A stretch of 64,000 nt of DNA, from the NCBI GenBank assembly GCA_002104905.1, contig MCFE01000065.1, forward strand, positions 124,001-188,000, in the 5' to 3' direction. Shown here piece after piece: positions 34,793 through 46,541 of the stretch. A program made the position numbers and the translations under genes. Below the pieces are notes generated by a model. The model was given only the letters and a program-made list of their open reading frames with translations, did not search any database and was not told the DNA's origin. This stretch comes from Basidiobolus meristosporus CBS 931.73 (lineage: Eukaryota; Basidiobolomycota; Basidiobolomycetes; Basidiobolales; Basidiobolaceae). Position 1 is the stretch's first letter; each line of letters opens with the position of its first letter.

Positions 34793-37495
34793 TCAAGTAT
34801 GATTGTTTTGATTTTCGGATTCACTAAGGGGCTGATTGGGCTTCGTTGAAGAAAGACTGTCACACTTTGATGGTGCGCCATCTGTTATATGCTCTTCTTG
34901 TAATGTCGTATCTGCGATGCGGTCTGCAGACAAGCCAGTCCCACTGTCGGCCAACTTAGTAGCGAGCTGGGTGGGACTCTCGTGAATCTCATCGGGCCTC
35001 GCTTGATGCGCCATAGTTTCCTTGTTCATGGGAGATTCGGCCGCTGGCTCATTGCGAACTTCAGATTTCTCATGAGTATCTGACAACGATTGTTCATTTA
35101 TAGCGGAACTGCTGTGGTCGCTTGATATATTGGGGGGAAGCATCGGACGATCTAGGGTACTACCATTTTGTATAGGTGAAATGGGATTGTCAAGGGTGGC
35201 ATTGCTGGGCTCGCCCATTGTAGCAGATTCAGTTGCAGCCATCTCGAATAAACCATGGATACTGGGGAGAATTACGGAAGCAGAATCGCTACCAGCCAAA
35301 CCCATGTTGGGGTGGGCGGCGGGTGGAGAGGTATTAGAAGGGCCGTAGCTTGGAATACGAGTATTCGGCAGCTGCGAGGCTGGCGGCAAGAAAATCTGCG
35401 AGTTGTCGGGAGTATGAACAATATTTGGGTTGGGATTGTGAAGCTGTTGCTCGTATCCACGGACCGGACTGACTTCAGCCGATTTAGGAGTCGGTGGATG
35501 AGAAAAGCTCACAAAATCACGGTGTGGCTGCTGGGTTGGAGTTATGTCAGATTGCGAATGGGGTGAAGAGTTGGGTTTTCCCGTAAACTGAGGTTGGCTC
35601 AATGAACGTGCATAACCGTTGGCGGGGGATCCCAAGGGCCAATAATGGATTGTCCGGTTGGGTTCGTACTTGGAATGTCCCGATTTACGCTGTCTTTTTG
35701 GTTTGGGCGTCCCCACGTCTGATTTCCGCTTGAAATTGGTGTCATATTCCTCATTGGGAACATCTTTCGCTCGCGTGCCTGCATTTATCCACGCACCTAT
35801 GTTGAAAGAGCCAGCTTGAGAGTCGCTCTCGAACTTCTCTGTTAAGGTTTGGTCTATTAGCTGGTGAAGACGGGCGTTAGTGTGAAAAAATATTCTGCCT
35901 CGATTGGTGTCAGACATACCTTTTCTAGAGCGGCAAGCTTTCTTTCCCGAATACCCGTGGTGGTGTTCTTGTAGTTTAGCTCTATCTGGTGTTGGAGATG
36001 GGATATCTTATGGGTTAAAAGTGACTTTAAATGATGTTTTTTCAGTGCCAACGAATGAAACTCCTGTTCGACGGTCTTCTTTAACTTTAAACCAGAAGCT
36101 CGTGAGTGATACTGGAGAACGTGCGTAGTAGGCCATAAAAGCAAACCTGGATAGCACTGGTTTTCCAAAAACGCATCAAAAAGCTATCGTACTCAGAGTC
36201 GGTAAACAGCTTTCTCCCAGCCATCGCACCACAGTCTAGGCGCTGAGCTTCAAACAGCACATGCGACTCCACAAGAATGGCCTGCATCATATACATGTAC
36301 GTGTCAATTGTAAGAACGCCTGGAATTTTAAACGACATCTGTTTCCAAACCTTTAATGTCCCGGCGATTTGGCGTATCGACTCGGGGCTTGTGTAAGGCT
36401 GTTGGTTGACTCCAAAAATCACAGGCACTGCGCTGTATAAGGTTGCGTCACTCATAATATGATCAGCGTCGGGCTCTGGATGTAAAGACGTGGGTGTAGC
36501 GTCAAGCCTGAAAAGACTTAGTTCATATGGTATCTCCGAATTGACTGCGTCTATTGGCTTTGGAAATTTGGAGCCAGAAATCAAGACACCCACCCCGTGT
36601 GGAACCTACACCAAACGATACTTTAGTAAACCACACGCCAGCACGATACTCTTGGCTGTTTAACTACCGCTATTTGTAAACGATGTTGGTGGAGGATATC
36701 GGATTGCGTTGGCTTCAGGCTCTTGTGGGATCCATCACTGAAATACCAATGAGTTGGGCATTTTGAGAGGATGGAAGAGAGGAATCTATTGCTACGAAAA
36801 TAAAAATACCTTCGATACCACCCCAGGAGTTCAACACCCATACTTGCAAAAGCCTCTACGGCAAGTTTCAAGGCAATCGTAGACTCTTCGCCTTTTCCAG
36901 CTAGCATAGACTCTACGGAACTAAGGCAGACCCATTAGCTATAAATACAAAACACCTACAACTGGGGAATTTACCGTATTGAGGGAATAAAATGGCTGAT
37001 GTGGCAGATCACCTCACCAGAGTGGCGTGAGGTTGAAACGCGTTTTCCGCCAAGATAACCATAGTTGTTGAATTTATCGTCAGTGTATGCATGATCTAAC
37101 AACGCGACAACTACTGACTGGTCCAGCACAACTCGGGAGTTGCTAAATTGAAGGGCTATTCAGTACTTTGGTTGATCGGGGGTGATGAAAGATTCGTAGA
37201 AATTATGAAAAACAAACACCAACATTTTCGGTCTCTCTGGATCAGATCTAGGGCCCATCGAGAGATTTTCTGAATTCAAAGATGACATAGAACTTGTAGG
37301 GTGAAGGGAGATATTCTGATCGTGGCTTTGGCCTTCAATAGTCGAGGGGTACTGTGAGTCATTGGACTCGTCAGGCGCCGCCTGCTTCATTTGTGAGCCA
37401 ACCACATCGTATGAGAGCGTTTCTGGTGAAGACTGGCAGGATAGATTAGGTGAATCATCCTCGATCGCTCTCTCCTGGTTACAAATCTCTGTCAT
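34793..37495 (-). CDS. MPN-domain (JAMM-fold) protein, catalytically degenerate
   Basis: Seven exons: 37495-37224, 37142-36975, 36920-36810, 36737-36668, 36605-36147, 36084 (or 36111)-35920, 35860-34793, giving 770 (or 779) residues. Residues 1-90 are Ser/Asp-rich and disordered. An MPN fold follows from ~91: VVLDQSVVVALLDHAYTDD, YGYLGGKR, GVELLGWYRSDG and GVGVLISGS. The JAMM signature HxH is replaced by Arg183-Ser184-Asp185, PSxxD becomes PTQSD (Asp197), so metal-dependent deubiquitination is not expected. After the MPN come helical and coiled-coil segments (LKKTVEQEFHSLALKKHHLK) and a Ser/Pro-rich tail with the nuclear-type signal KPKRQRK. Overall closest in feel to BRCC36/Abraxas/MYSM1-type MPN proteins; exact subfamily unknown. 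Probably a nuclear scaffold (inference). Confidence 0.7.
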
Positions 37496-38423
37496 GTAAG
37501 ATTGTTCACAAATACGATTGAGTCTTCAAGAGTCAGATGCAATATTTTATGTAAGTAGGTCGCGATATTAGAGCTATAGGTTAAAGAGAGAAAATAGAAT
37601 ATGTTTTACTGAGTCGTTGTGATAATATATTATATGCTGGATCACAATTGGATTTATTAATTCTAGACAGATTCCATCCCTTCAAATAGTGTACAGATCA
37701 TTACCTAAATTTGATGAGCTCCCAAACATCTTCACACAACATTGACTTCGTCTGTGGCAATTCGCTTTCCTCACAAGAACAAAGTTGCAAGACGATTGGG
37801 ACAGCTACTGAGGTAGAATGATATAAAATGGTTGGTGGGCTCCCCCTCAGGAGAAATTGGCTGCTTTCGATATTTTTCCATGGTAAAGGATACGATGATT
37901 GAAGTGAAATTGCAAGCGATATCTCTGAAACCCATTTTTTCGGCTCAAGTCGGGATCATATCACATGGTCTTGGTTATATCATCAACACTACCTTCGATC
38001 GGCTGGAGGACACAATACCGTGGATGTAGTCAGAATCGACCGCGAAAAGCAAGGTGCTTTGTTCTGGTCAGGCTGAAAGGCCATGACCCCCAACTGAACC
38101 AATTCAAAACATCAGCTTGATGCGAGCACAAACTCTAGATCAACGCTGTCTTGGGCCAGACATCTGCGCGTAGCTTTGTCTCCAGAATACGGCTGCACAC
38201 AAACGCTGATATATATAGCCCTAGAAGTCTGCACATAGCTAATCCATGAACCAGAGCTTCAATTCATAACCCACCAGATATCACATGACCACCGTTCGTT
38301 TGGCTCCCACTTCGACGCCGTGTCGGATATGCTTGGTCAAACGAGACGTTCTTCGTTGTCCATAGTGTTTAAGAAAATGCATTTATTTTTGGGGGAAAAA
38401 TAACCGTTCATTCTCCTAGTGTT
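37496..38423. other. Intergenic spacer
   Basis: AT-rich region between the MPN gene and eL14. No supported gene. Confidence 0.5.
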
Positions 38424-38914
38424 TTAATTACTCTTCTTGAGAACAGCAAGTTGCTTGCCAACAATGTTACGGCGTTGCTTTCTCAACTTCATAAGCTTGA
38501 AACGGTCGAAGTCGGTCAAAGCGGCACGCTTTTCACGGGCATCAAGTTTCTTGGCCCAGGTGGTCTTCTCCCAGAGAGCAACGATCTCCTGCTTCTCAAG
38601 AGCCTTCTTAACAGCACCGGAACCGGCGCCACGGGGAAGACCCTTAACAACCAAAGGAGTAAGAGTGAGACGGCGGTAGGCGTGAGCGTGACGGGCAACT
38701 CCAGTGGTGGGACCATCAACAATAGCACGGTTGTGGTCAAGGATTTCGACGATTACGGCAAGCTTGCCGGCATCAACACCGGAGTTGAGTAAGACAACTC
38801 TGCCGACCTCGACAATACGTTTGAAGGAATCTTGCTAAATAAAGATGTAGACGTTAGTTTAATCAGGATACTGATGGATGCGTACGACACGAAAATGAGA
38901 TTACATACAGTCAT
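38424..38914 (-). CDS. RPL14: 60S ribosomal protein eL14
   Basis: Exon 1 is only six bases (38914-38909, Met-Thr), followed by a 74-nt intron (GTATGT..TTTAG) and exon 2, 38834-38424; 138 residues in total. The sequence shows the KOW-like N-terminal fold ([33 protein letters not shown]), [17 protein letters not shown], and the C-terminal [20 protein letters not shown] typical of eL14. It is part of the large ribosomal subunit. The very short first exon is common in fungal ribosomal protein genes. Telomere-like AGGGTTAGGG boxes lie 280-400 bp upstream. Confidence 0.96.
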
Positions 38915-39194
38915 GATTAATATGCACTCTCAAACGACTTTAGGAAAGACCGAGTGGATGGGCTGAAAGAAAGAGGACGCTAACCACAACATGCTTCAAT
39001 TTTTGTCTCCACACTGAATGCCCGCTTGGCTCAACATACAAAATTCCACGTTGATTGGCTGGATCGTCAGCTCCGAGTAAATACACCGATCAACAAAATG
39101 AAATAGACGTTTTTTTTCTGGCGTATCGCGCGTGTTGTTTACAACACCAGCTTTGGGCCTAAGCCAGGCCAATGAACATGCACTTACCAGCCTC

Positions 39195-39204
39195 AGGGTT
39201 AGGG
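39195..39204 (+). promoter_or_regulatory. Telobox-like AGGGTTAGGG
   Basis: About 280 bp upstream of the eL14 start. In several fungi, TTAGGG-type boxes (Tbf1/teloBox, HomolE-like) sit in ribosomal protein promoters. Function here is inferred. Confidence 0.4.
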
Positions 39205-39303
39205 CTCGCCCATATGCCGCGCTGATCATTGAACCTGGGATTTCAACCTATCAAACTTGACTGCCATTGAAATCGCCACATCCGTAAATACAGATGATGG
39301 CGC

Positions 39304-39315
39304 TTAGGGTTAGGG
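39304..39315 (+). promoter_or_regulatory. Two TTAGGG units
   Basis: Exact TTAGGGTTAGGG about 390 bp upstream of eL14, a second telobox-like motif in the same promoter region. It could also be a small interstitial telomeric repeat. Confidence 0.4.
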
Positions 39316-40533
39316 TTTGCCAGGTCGGCAAGACTAGTAGTGAGTGCTGTAAAGACCTGACGGACAGTGTCAAGTAACATCAGTATCACCGTAATTAAAG
39401 CAGAAAATAATTACATGTTCGGATTACTCTACAGGTGTTCTATTTAATCTTGTCAGCCAAGTATTACTAAGGGTTAATCGAAAATGCTCAGTAGAAGCAT
39501 GCATACAAAATAGGGGAGCTCCATTGCCGTTGACCGGTTCATGGACTCAGGAATCCACAATCCGTACTAGCTTAGCAATGCTAAGGCCGCTTGATTGAAC
39601 TGAATGTCAATACATGGGGGCCGCGGATTGTTTCTATGCGGGGATTACCAGTATGCATCCTCCCTATCGCCAACCAAGCCTACACTTGTGTCGTATGATG
39701 ACAATTATGAAGTCGATTTCTCGCTGGATTTGCATCGTTTCCCAAGTGTAGTGGGTATACAGGATCTAAGGAACATCAATAAGTAGCTCATTAATTAGGT
39801 GCAAAGATTGCATAATTTATTTTGTACCTCGTTTGTGCATTAGAATGAGATGGGATTCCTTTTGTATGACCTGAGCTCAGCCATCCTTCAAATGTACGTC
39901 AGGGATCGAGAATGGGAACAAAGGTGCCGGCAGCAGCCCGGTATTCTTTAGACGTAAGCCTAGGAGATCTCAACCTTCTAAGAAAGACATTACTAAAGTG
40001 GAATCATATGATACGCGAATACCCATTTTTCTAGGGAAATCGTGTGACAAATAGGTTTTGGTATCGAGAAGAATTGAACAACTCAATTTGTTTCCGCACT
40101 GAGCGCCTTGGAATATTGATCTCTATTAAGGTGGTACCAGCTGTTCATTAATTATGCACCTGAACCAAATGGAGTAATCTCTTATATTGCTCAGGTCCAA
40201 TGATTTGCTAGCAGTATCTGAGAACTACCAAAATAAGCTTGATTTTAAAATAGGTACGTACCCTAAGGAATATGCATATCCTTCAGACCTCTCTCATTGG
40301 CTCAGCTCCTATCACCCTCCCAAGATCTCCTTTTGCTATTGCTTATCATGAACAAACCGCTCGACTCTTGATGCATTTTTTCTCTATTACCTGAACCTAT
40401 TCCCTTTCTTCTTTCCGTGAAGCGTTTAGTACGTATACTTAAAGCCTTCGAATATTTAATTTCCTTCCTTTGGTGCTCATAAGCAGCCAACTGGTCCCAT
40501 AGATATCTTGTATCGATCACTTGCAATTTTCCA

Positions 40534-41692
40534 ATGCGTTTTCCACTGTTTGGAAAATTCCTATTTCTTTGTCTTTTAATTTGTGTGCAAGGTGAGGAAA
40601 CTCGACACTCATAATATCCAAACCTTTTGACCAACCACGCCCTCGATATGTAGTTTCTGCTGTTCCAAATAACGCCACCACTTCCACCACATGTCCGCAA
40701 GGAACGCTTGATTGTGGGTTTTTCAAATGCGTTAAAGAACCAACTTGTCCCCTGGGTAATATGATAGCGTGCAATTATTTTTGTTATCTGGGATGGTTAC
40801 TAATTTGTTATGTAAAGACTGCTACTTATACACCAACGAACAGAGTTGTGGTCAAGTCCGCGTGAATGGGGTGGGCTGTATTTGGAAGCAGACAGCCTGC
40901 TATAGAGGTAGGCCTGGGTTATGACGAGTCAACGGAATACAAGTACTAATACAACACTCTACAGACATCAAGTGTAAACTACTTCCTGACAACAAATGCT
41001 CTCAGGACTGTATGGATTGTGGGCATTTTAAATGTTTCCCCAATGGTAGTGGGCAGTGCCCGGCAGGTACATCCCCATGGTTATATTCTTTACCTCATTA
41101 GAGTTTAACCCCATGACAATCATCCTAGGCTGTGACAGTTACCCTGACCAGAAGAGTTGTCAAGCTGCGACAGTCTTCAATGGTGTAGGGTGCCAGTGGG
41201 CCAATTCCACCTGCGGCTATCGTAAGTCCCGTTAACAATGAGAATTCAGCTTATGGATGGCTGTCTGACAATTTTTGTATTACAGGCGAGTTTGAAATCA
41301 GAATGGCAAAGCCATCTGCTGGTGACAACCATATTGGATTCATGCCTTCTGGTAATGTTGACACCGAACAAACCCCCAACCCCAACCCAATAGTTGCCAA
41401 TCCCACCGCCGGAGAGACGCCTACCATGATGGATGTCAAGACTGCCAGTTTGGCTGGCCCTATTGCTGGAGTTGTTGTTGGAGTCATTGCCGCCGGCTGC
41501 ATGGCCTTCGTACTAATTCATAAGCGTGTCGAAGCGAAGCGACAGATGAAGCAACAGATGGCGGTCCATAACGACATCGAGATGTCAGGCAACGAGGTGC
41601 CTAAAACTCTCTACAGGCCACAGTCTCTTTTAAATGTTGTTCGTAATGTTCTTGGATTTAATTCCGAAGGCCAAAATAACGCCTCCCGGTAG
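40534..41692 (+). CDS. Single-pass membrane protein with two duplicated Cys-rich (PSI-like) modules
   Basis: Six exons: 40534-40591, 40654-40755, 40818-40907, 40965-41066, 41129-41221, 41286-41692, giving 283 residues; introns are 57-64 nt and all five are phase 1. Residues 1-19 form a signal peptide (FGKFLFLCLLICVQ). Exons 2+3 and exons 4+5 encode two copies of one module: DCGFFKC / DCGHFKC followed by SCGQVRVNGVGCIWKQTACY / SCQAATVFNGVGCQWANSTC. The GC-x-W-x4-C pattern resembles PSI domains. A Pro/Thr/Asn-rich stalk leads to a TM helix at ~204-226 and a basic cytoplasmic tail (HKRVEAKRQMKQQ). It is probably a cell-surface protein; ligand unknown. Intron 2 uses an AAAG acceptor, the least typical of the set, but the module alignment supports it. 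Confidence 0.82.
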
Positions 41693-44113
41693 TTTGCTTG
41701 GTCCCACAGCTACGGACCAACTTGCTGAACTATCGAAATCATCAACCTATACCCAACCTCGTGCTCTATACCCTATTTTTGCTCCTCACTCGTTCATTGA
41801 GGAGTCGTAAGATTTTTATCTACCGTTCACATTTTTCTGCTAATCTATTCAACCACCAGTTTTGATTCATTCTTCATGCTACTATACGTTGGTAGCCATC
41901 GCTATTAAATTCTATACACGGTTGTAGAAATCTCAACAGAATATTCATCGATCATCCATTCTTTACATGAGACACCAGTGAAGTCATTTTTCTATCGGCA
42001 ATCACTCCCACAATCTACCTCCGGAATCAACCCAACCCCTAACGACGCCTAAAGTCCGTCACATCCGTTTTGTCTTTTGAAGCAGTCATTCGAAGGAACA
42101 CGGTAGGAAAAGAACCTTCCCTAATTATCAACCGATGTGTTCACCCAAAACACCCGCCCGCTCGTTACGCCTTTATTCTCTTTATCCACTTCTTTCCGTG
42201 TTCGTCTCGGGGATCTTTTCTTCCATTTTTCCCACTTCTTTTGCAACAATTCTTCGGTTTAATTTTGTTTGTCTAACATCTTCTGTGTGCTCTTTCCCTA
42301 GTATTTGTCCTGCTATACGCAAATTTTAACTCATGGAGGGGATTTGAGCACATCAATATCATGCAGTGGTTCCAAATGTTTCCATTCCACGCTGGAGTAA
42401 TAAAAACTAAACGCCAAATATCTGTGCGATGGTTCGGGAGCGCTCGACACCCTCCAGCTCATCTGGGACTGCTTCATAAACCCAATATGCAATGTACCAT
42501 TAATATTACCAATAAAGGAGGCGCCAGATCGGTTTTCGAGGAGCCCTCGAGCTGTCTAACATAATATCTCGCTTATAAAAATTTCCACATGGTGGCAATG
42601 TTGGTGCTGTGCCTAGAGTGTCCTCATCTAAAGCAAGATGTGACTGCTCCTAACCAACAATGGGGTGAAATAGATAGACCGAATGTCACATATCCATATC
42701 TTGTTCGTTTTGGCTTTTATTCAGCGATTATTACCTAATGCATCTCATCATTATCCGTAATAGGAACAATTGGGCCTAGTGATATGCCTCGCCCTAATCT
42801 ACACATGAATGGCTCTGATAGCATGCACTCATGGGAGACAGCTCCTTTCCACTTCCATAATGTCCACACTTGCTGAAGTGATGCCATGGAATTCGGATTC
42901 TCTGAAAGCCTCCTCAGCAGAAACATTAACCCAATTAGTCTGGGGTTGGGCAGGTGGTAAGTCCAACAGCCAAGCGATCACGAGGTCTGGCACCCCGAAG
43001 TGTTGGCAACACTTTTAATGGGATTCTTGTCAGACAGGAAAATATCCAGTATCAACGCGCCCTGTATTATGACCATTGAGTCCTTGTAACCAATTCGTGG
43101 TTATTTTGAGATCGCTTACACCAGTATCAGTCAACCTGAAATAAGCGTAAGCCTGTCATACGGCGAGGGGACATTAGGCTTACCTAGGGCGTATCCAAGT
43201 GTGTTCAATCGAGCTCGGTGAAAATGGTATTCAATTAACGTGGACATATGGTTATTGGGGAGTACCTCAAGAACTGCACCTGAATAGAACCAGCGAATGC
43301 GTCTTTGTGGAAACCCATCTCTCATCTGAGGTGAGCTTCCCAACCGAATGGCTTCAGTTTTCCAGATCATCCTCGCTAGTGTACAGACAATGCCAGTCAC
43401 AAGTAATCTATAAAGCAGCTATAATAGATTCTGGCCAACTCATCTGTATATGTAGATTGCAGACCGAGTCGTAATCTTTTTGGGCAGCCAATCGCTGTGC
43501 AAGTAAGAGGGTTACATTCAAATTTTCCTATCAATGGATGCTCCTGATGGCACTGACTTCCTTTCGAAGAGAAAACCAATGCTGACCCCAAGGGGGTTCT
43601 CGAATATCACCCTGAACCCCCTGAACATTCAACTCCAAGAGAAATTGTAAAGAGGCGACCGCAGCGTCTGAATAACCCCTCCTTGAGCGTGCTCACCCTC
43701 GGCGGACTTCAGGTCGCTCGAGAGAGGTATCACTGATACCGTGGCTATAGCACGAGTTAGCGATATTCAATAGATGACTGATCGTGTTTTGCTGAAAATA
43801 ATACCAAGCCAAATGGTCATCCAAACTTATGCTCGATGGTCGGCATATCTACTATTTGACAGTTATTGGGAAGGCTTCGCCCAGATGGTGCCTGATGCTG
43901 TATAGCATATGAGAAACTTTAATAAAAAAATAACAATACTCTAAATCAAGGTAATTCCACAGGGTGCAATAACATAAATTAAATATGAAGCGAAAAGGAT
44001 CAATCATGTTCTAGACCAGGGAAATTTAAGTGCCTGTGTGTGTAGCAGGTATAGCCACACACTTGAATATATCAAGTGATATAAGGGCTTTTGGCACATT
44101 ATAACTGTTGAGA
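41693..44113. other. Intergenic, nothing recognised
   Basis: About 2.4 kb between convergent genes. Open frames at 43131-43474 on both strands lack support. Confidence 0.5.
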
Positions 44114-45587
44114 TCAATAGTTCAGCAAGCTTCGAATTCCGGTTAGCTCGCTAGCCACCACCTTTTGAGCACACACATTGCAGCTCTTGGTACATTGGAA
44201 GTACATCTGAAGCTTGTTAGTTTTGCACAGACCATTCCGGGCAAGCCTATCACAATTGGGTCTGGAATCTCTACATGGACCTGGAATGAGGGTCAGCTCA
44301 AGATCAAACACAGCTGTGCAATAACCAGAGATATTTCATGACATCTTACCAATGTGGAGATCTGGCTGGTTGAAGCACGTCATTGTGCGAGAGTCCAGTT
44401 GAGGGACGCGAATACCTTCATACACTCGGTTCTTTCCGTCACGAAACACGTAGAGTTGACCGTCGAAGGTAGCCATCTCACAAGCCTGATGAACCCCAAG
44501 GGTGCAGGTCGGTTGCTTCATCTCAACACCATGTTCGTCAACACGATGGACATTGACGACATGCTTACAATTGTTTATGACTCTCCAATTGACAGTACGC
44601 TGGTTAGGTCCAGGAGGGATGGATCTTGGGCCTGAGAAGAACATTAGTGCGGGCCGCGGTAGGGATGGGTCGGTTCCTCTTACCGCGCCATTCGTTTGGG
44701 AGATTCCACATTTTCCTCATGAAGTTGTACGTGTAAGGATCCAGCTGGCGCATTTTCCAGCCATTACTGGGTAGGAAATCGCTTATTCCAAAGAAAGTCT
44801 CGCTCATCACCCCAAAAAACTCGTTCTGGTTGGTGAGTGCGTAGGCTCGTTCACGGCCGTATCGGTTTTCGACAGTCTCGCATGCGGGTGGCTGGCAGTT
44901 ATCCCAGATCATCATCGCCCTTCGTTGAGCGTTCTGGTAGTAGTCGGTTCTTCCCAAACGGAAGAGCCATTCGCGAAAGTACTCGGTGACCTGCTGCTTC
45001 ACCTCTGGATTCAGGCCCATGTAGGCGTGTGCCAGCTCGTGAAGAAGCAGAAATGGTTGGTTGTAGTTACACTTATCATTTAGCAGCGCTTCTGGAGTTA
45101 AAATCACCGCACCTGCCTTGTCAGGATTCAGTCCATGTAGTTTCAAAAATCCGCGATTGGGATTCTTTTCGGGTTTGTACCACTTTCCGCAGGTTCGGCA
45201 ATCATGGTGATCTGGATCAATCCATATCTGGATACCGCATGCTGTCAGCAACCATGCAAAAGAGAGTGAATTTCCATTACTTACGGGTACTTGTTGCGCC
45301 AGTCCTTGTTCGTACCACGGAATCCCAAGGCGCAGATACTGCTCCAGTTTGTAGCGAAGGACTGGGATCGTTTCGTTTCTAACGGCGCGGTGCTTATAAA
45401 TGTGCCACCCAGCGACGTTCATCTGGATGTAATCTGAGGTTGGGGGATACCTGCTACATATTAAATTGTTTGTTAGGTAGGGTTCGTTACGGTGGACATT
45501 CTCTAAGTTCACCTACGCGTCAATTATCTCTATATGTAGCAAAGTGAAGAGGAGGGAAAGAATTTGGGTCGATCTGGATAGTAACAT
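44114..45587 (-). CDS. Secreted HExxH metallopeptidase with VHL-beta-like and ShKT-like domains
   Basis: Four exons: 45587-45517, 45453-44684, 44631-44350, 44280-44114 (introns 63, 52, 69 nt), 429 residues. Exon 1 is a signal peptide (STQILSLLFTLLHIEIIDA). The 63-nt intron removes an in-frame TAG and joins ..IDA to RYPPTSDYIQM. The catalytic domain carries LLHELAHAYMG with His162-Glu163-xx-His166. It also has the family landmarks GFLKLHGLNPDKAG, YALTNQNEFF and MSETFFGISDF, whose Glu is the likely third zinc ligand. These occur in uncharacterised bacterial and eukaryotic secreted zinc peptidases. Residues ~290-355 (WRVINNCKHVVNVHRVDEHG.. FDGQLYVFRDG) look like a VHL beta domain. Residues 375-412 have the six-Cys ShKT spacing. 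Probably extracellular; substrate unknown. Confidence 0.85.
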
Positions 45588-46541
45588 TTTGCCGAGGATT
45601 GGCGCTCAGGCGAGAACTTCTTAGGAATGTGTTGTTGTGTATGGGACTGGTCGGAGAGTGGAGTTTTTATAACAAGGGATGACTATAATCGATCGCTCAA
45701 CAATGTAATGCGAGGCCAGCTCCAAACCGCTTGAAAGACCTTCGTTTGAAAATCCGCGGGTTTACAGAACAAACGTGCATTGATGCCGGGAATCCGAACA
45801 AAAGAGATAGAATACTAGAGTGAAATCAGATATGCTCCTATTCATTTGATTACAATTCAATCATGTACAAGTTAGTTCCTAATGTAAAGGCGGAAATAGG
45901 GATTTAAGCATCTTCCGGATTGCATATGCTCCAGTAAGTCGTATTTCGTGATTAATGTCAAGAGATCTGGCAATACTACATCTGCAGTTTAAAGTAACGT
46001 GTGCACAGCCGCTTTACGACAAGGGTGCTTGATAAACCGAGTCTGTCCACTTGTCCACCTTTATTCCATAACAATTACATCGTAAATGTCCGCCTTTGAA
46101 TGGCCATTGCCCACTTCATGTTTATGCGCCATGCAGGTCGAAAAAAAGGATAGCCGTACGTTGGATACTTACAAAAGAGATGCTGGGTATACTATTTCTA
46201 AGAATGTAGTAACTGATAAGATATTACGGAATACTTACCATTAGACAAACTCTTCGCCAAATCGGGTTAATTGGACTTCAAAACTTCATAAAAATCACCA
46301 ACGGTAGCTTACCGCATTAATAGCTTTGATACCCTTCTTATTTCTTATCCTGAGTTGATACTTCCATTCCAGCAACTCACCACTGCTTTAAACCCAATGG
46401 GCCATGATATCGTGGTATAAATAAAAAAGAGATGATTTAATTCGACTGACCATTATACGTGCTTTTATTTATAGTGAATGAAATGGATCAAAAGATGGAG
46501 TGCAATGTTCAAAACCAAATACGATTCAAAATGCGTGTGGA
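45588..46541. other. Intergenic spacer
   Basis: AT-rich region between two minus-strand genes: promoter of the peptidase and 3' region of catalase copy 1. No gene seen. Confidence 0.5.

Larger units (their letters stand above)
38915..40533. other. Divergent promoter region with telobox motifs
   Basis: About 1.6 kb between divergently transcribed eL14 and the Cys-rich membrane protein gene. Two telobox-like motifs are listed separately. A 60-codon frame at 39604-39786 has no other support. Confidence 0.5.

Noticed and set aside
36112-36146. 35-nt intron as the certain junction in the MPN gene
   Set aside because: A 62-nt alternative in the same frame fits the local intron length better, so the junction is left open.
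40302-40774. Two minus-strand frames (132 and 85 codons)
   Set aside because: They overlap the signal-peptide exon and first module of the plus-strand membrane protein, whose six exons fit together and show internal duplication.
43131-43474. Frames of ~90 codons on both strands
   Set aside because: Both strands open over the same bases without motifs or splice partners. No basis to choose either.
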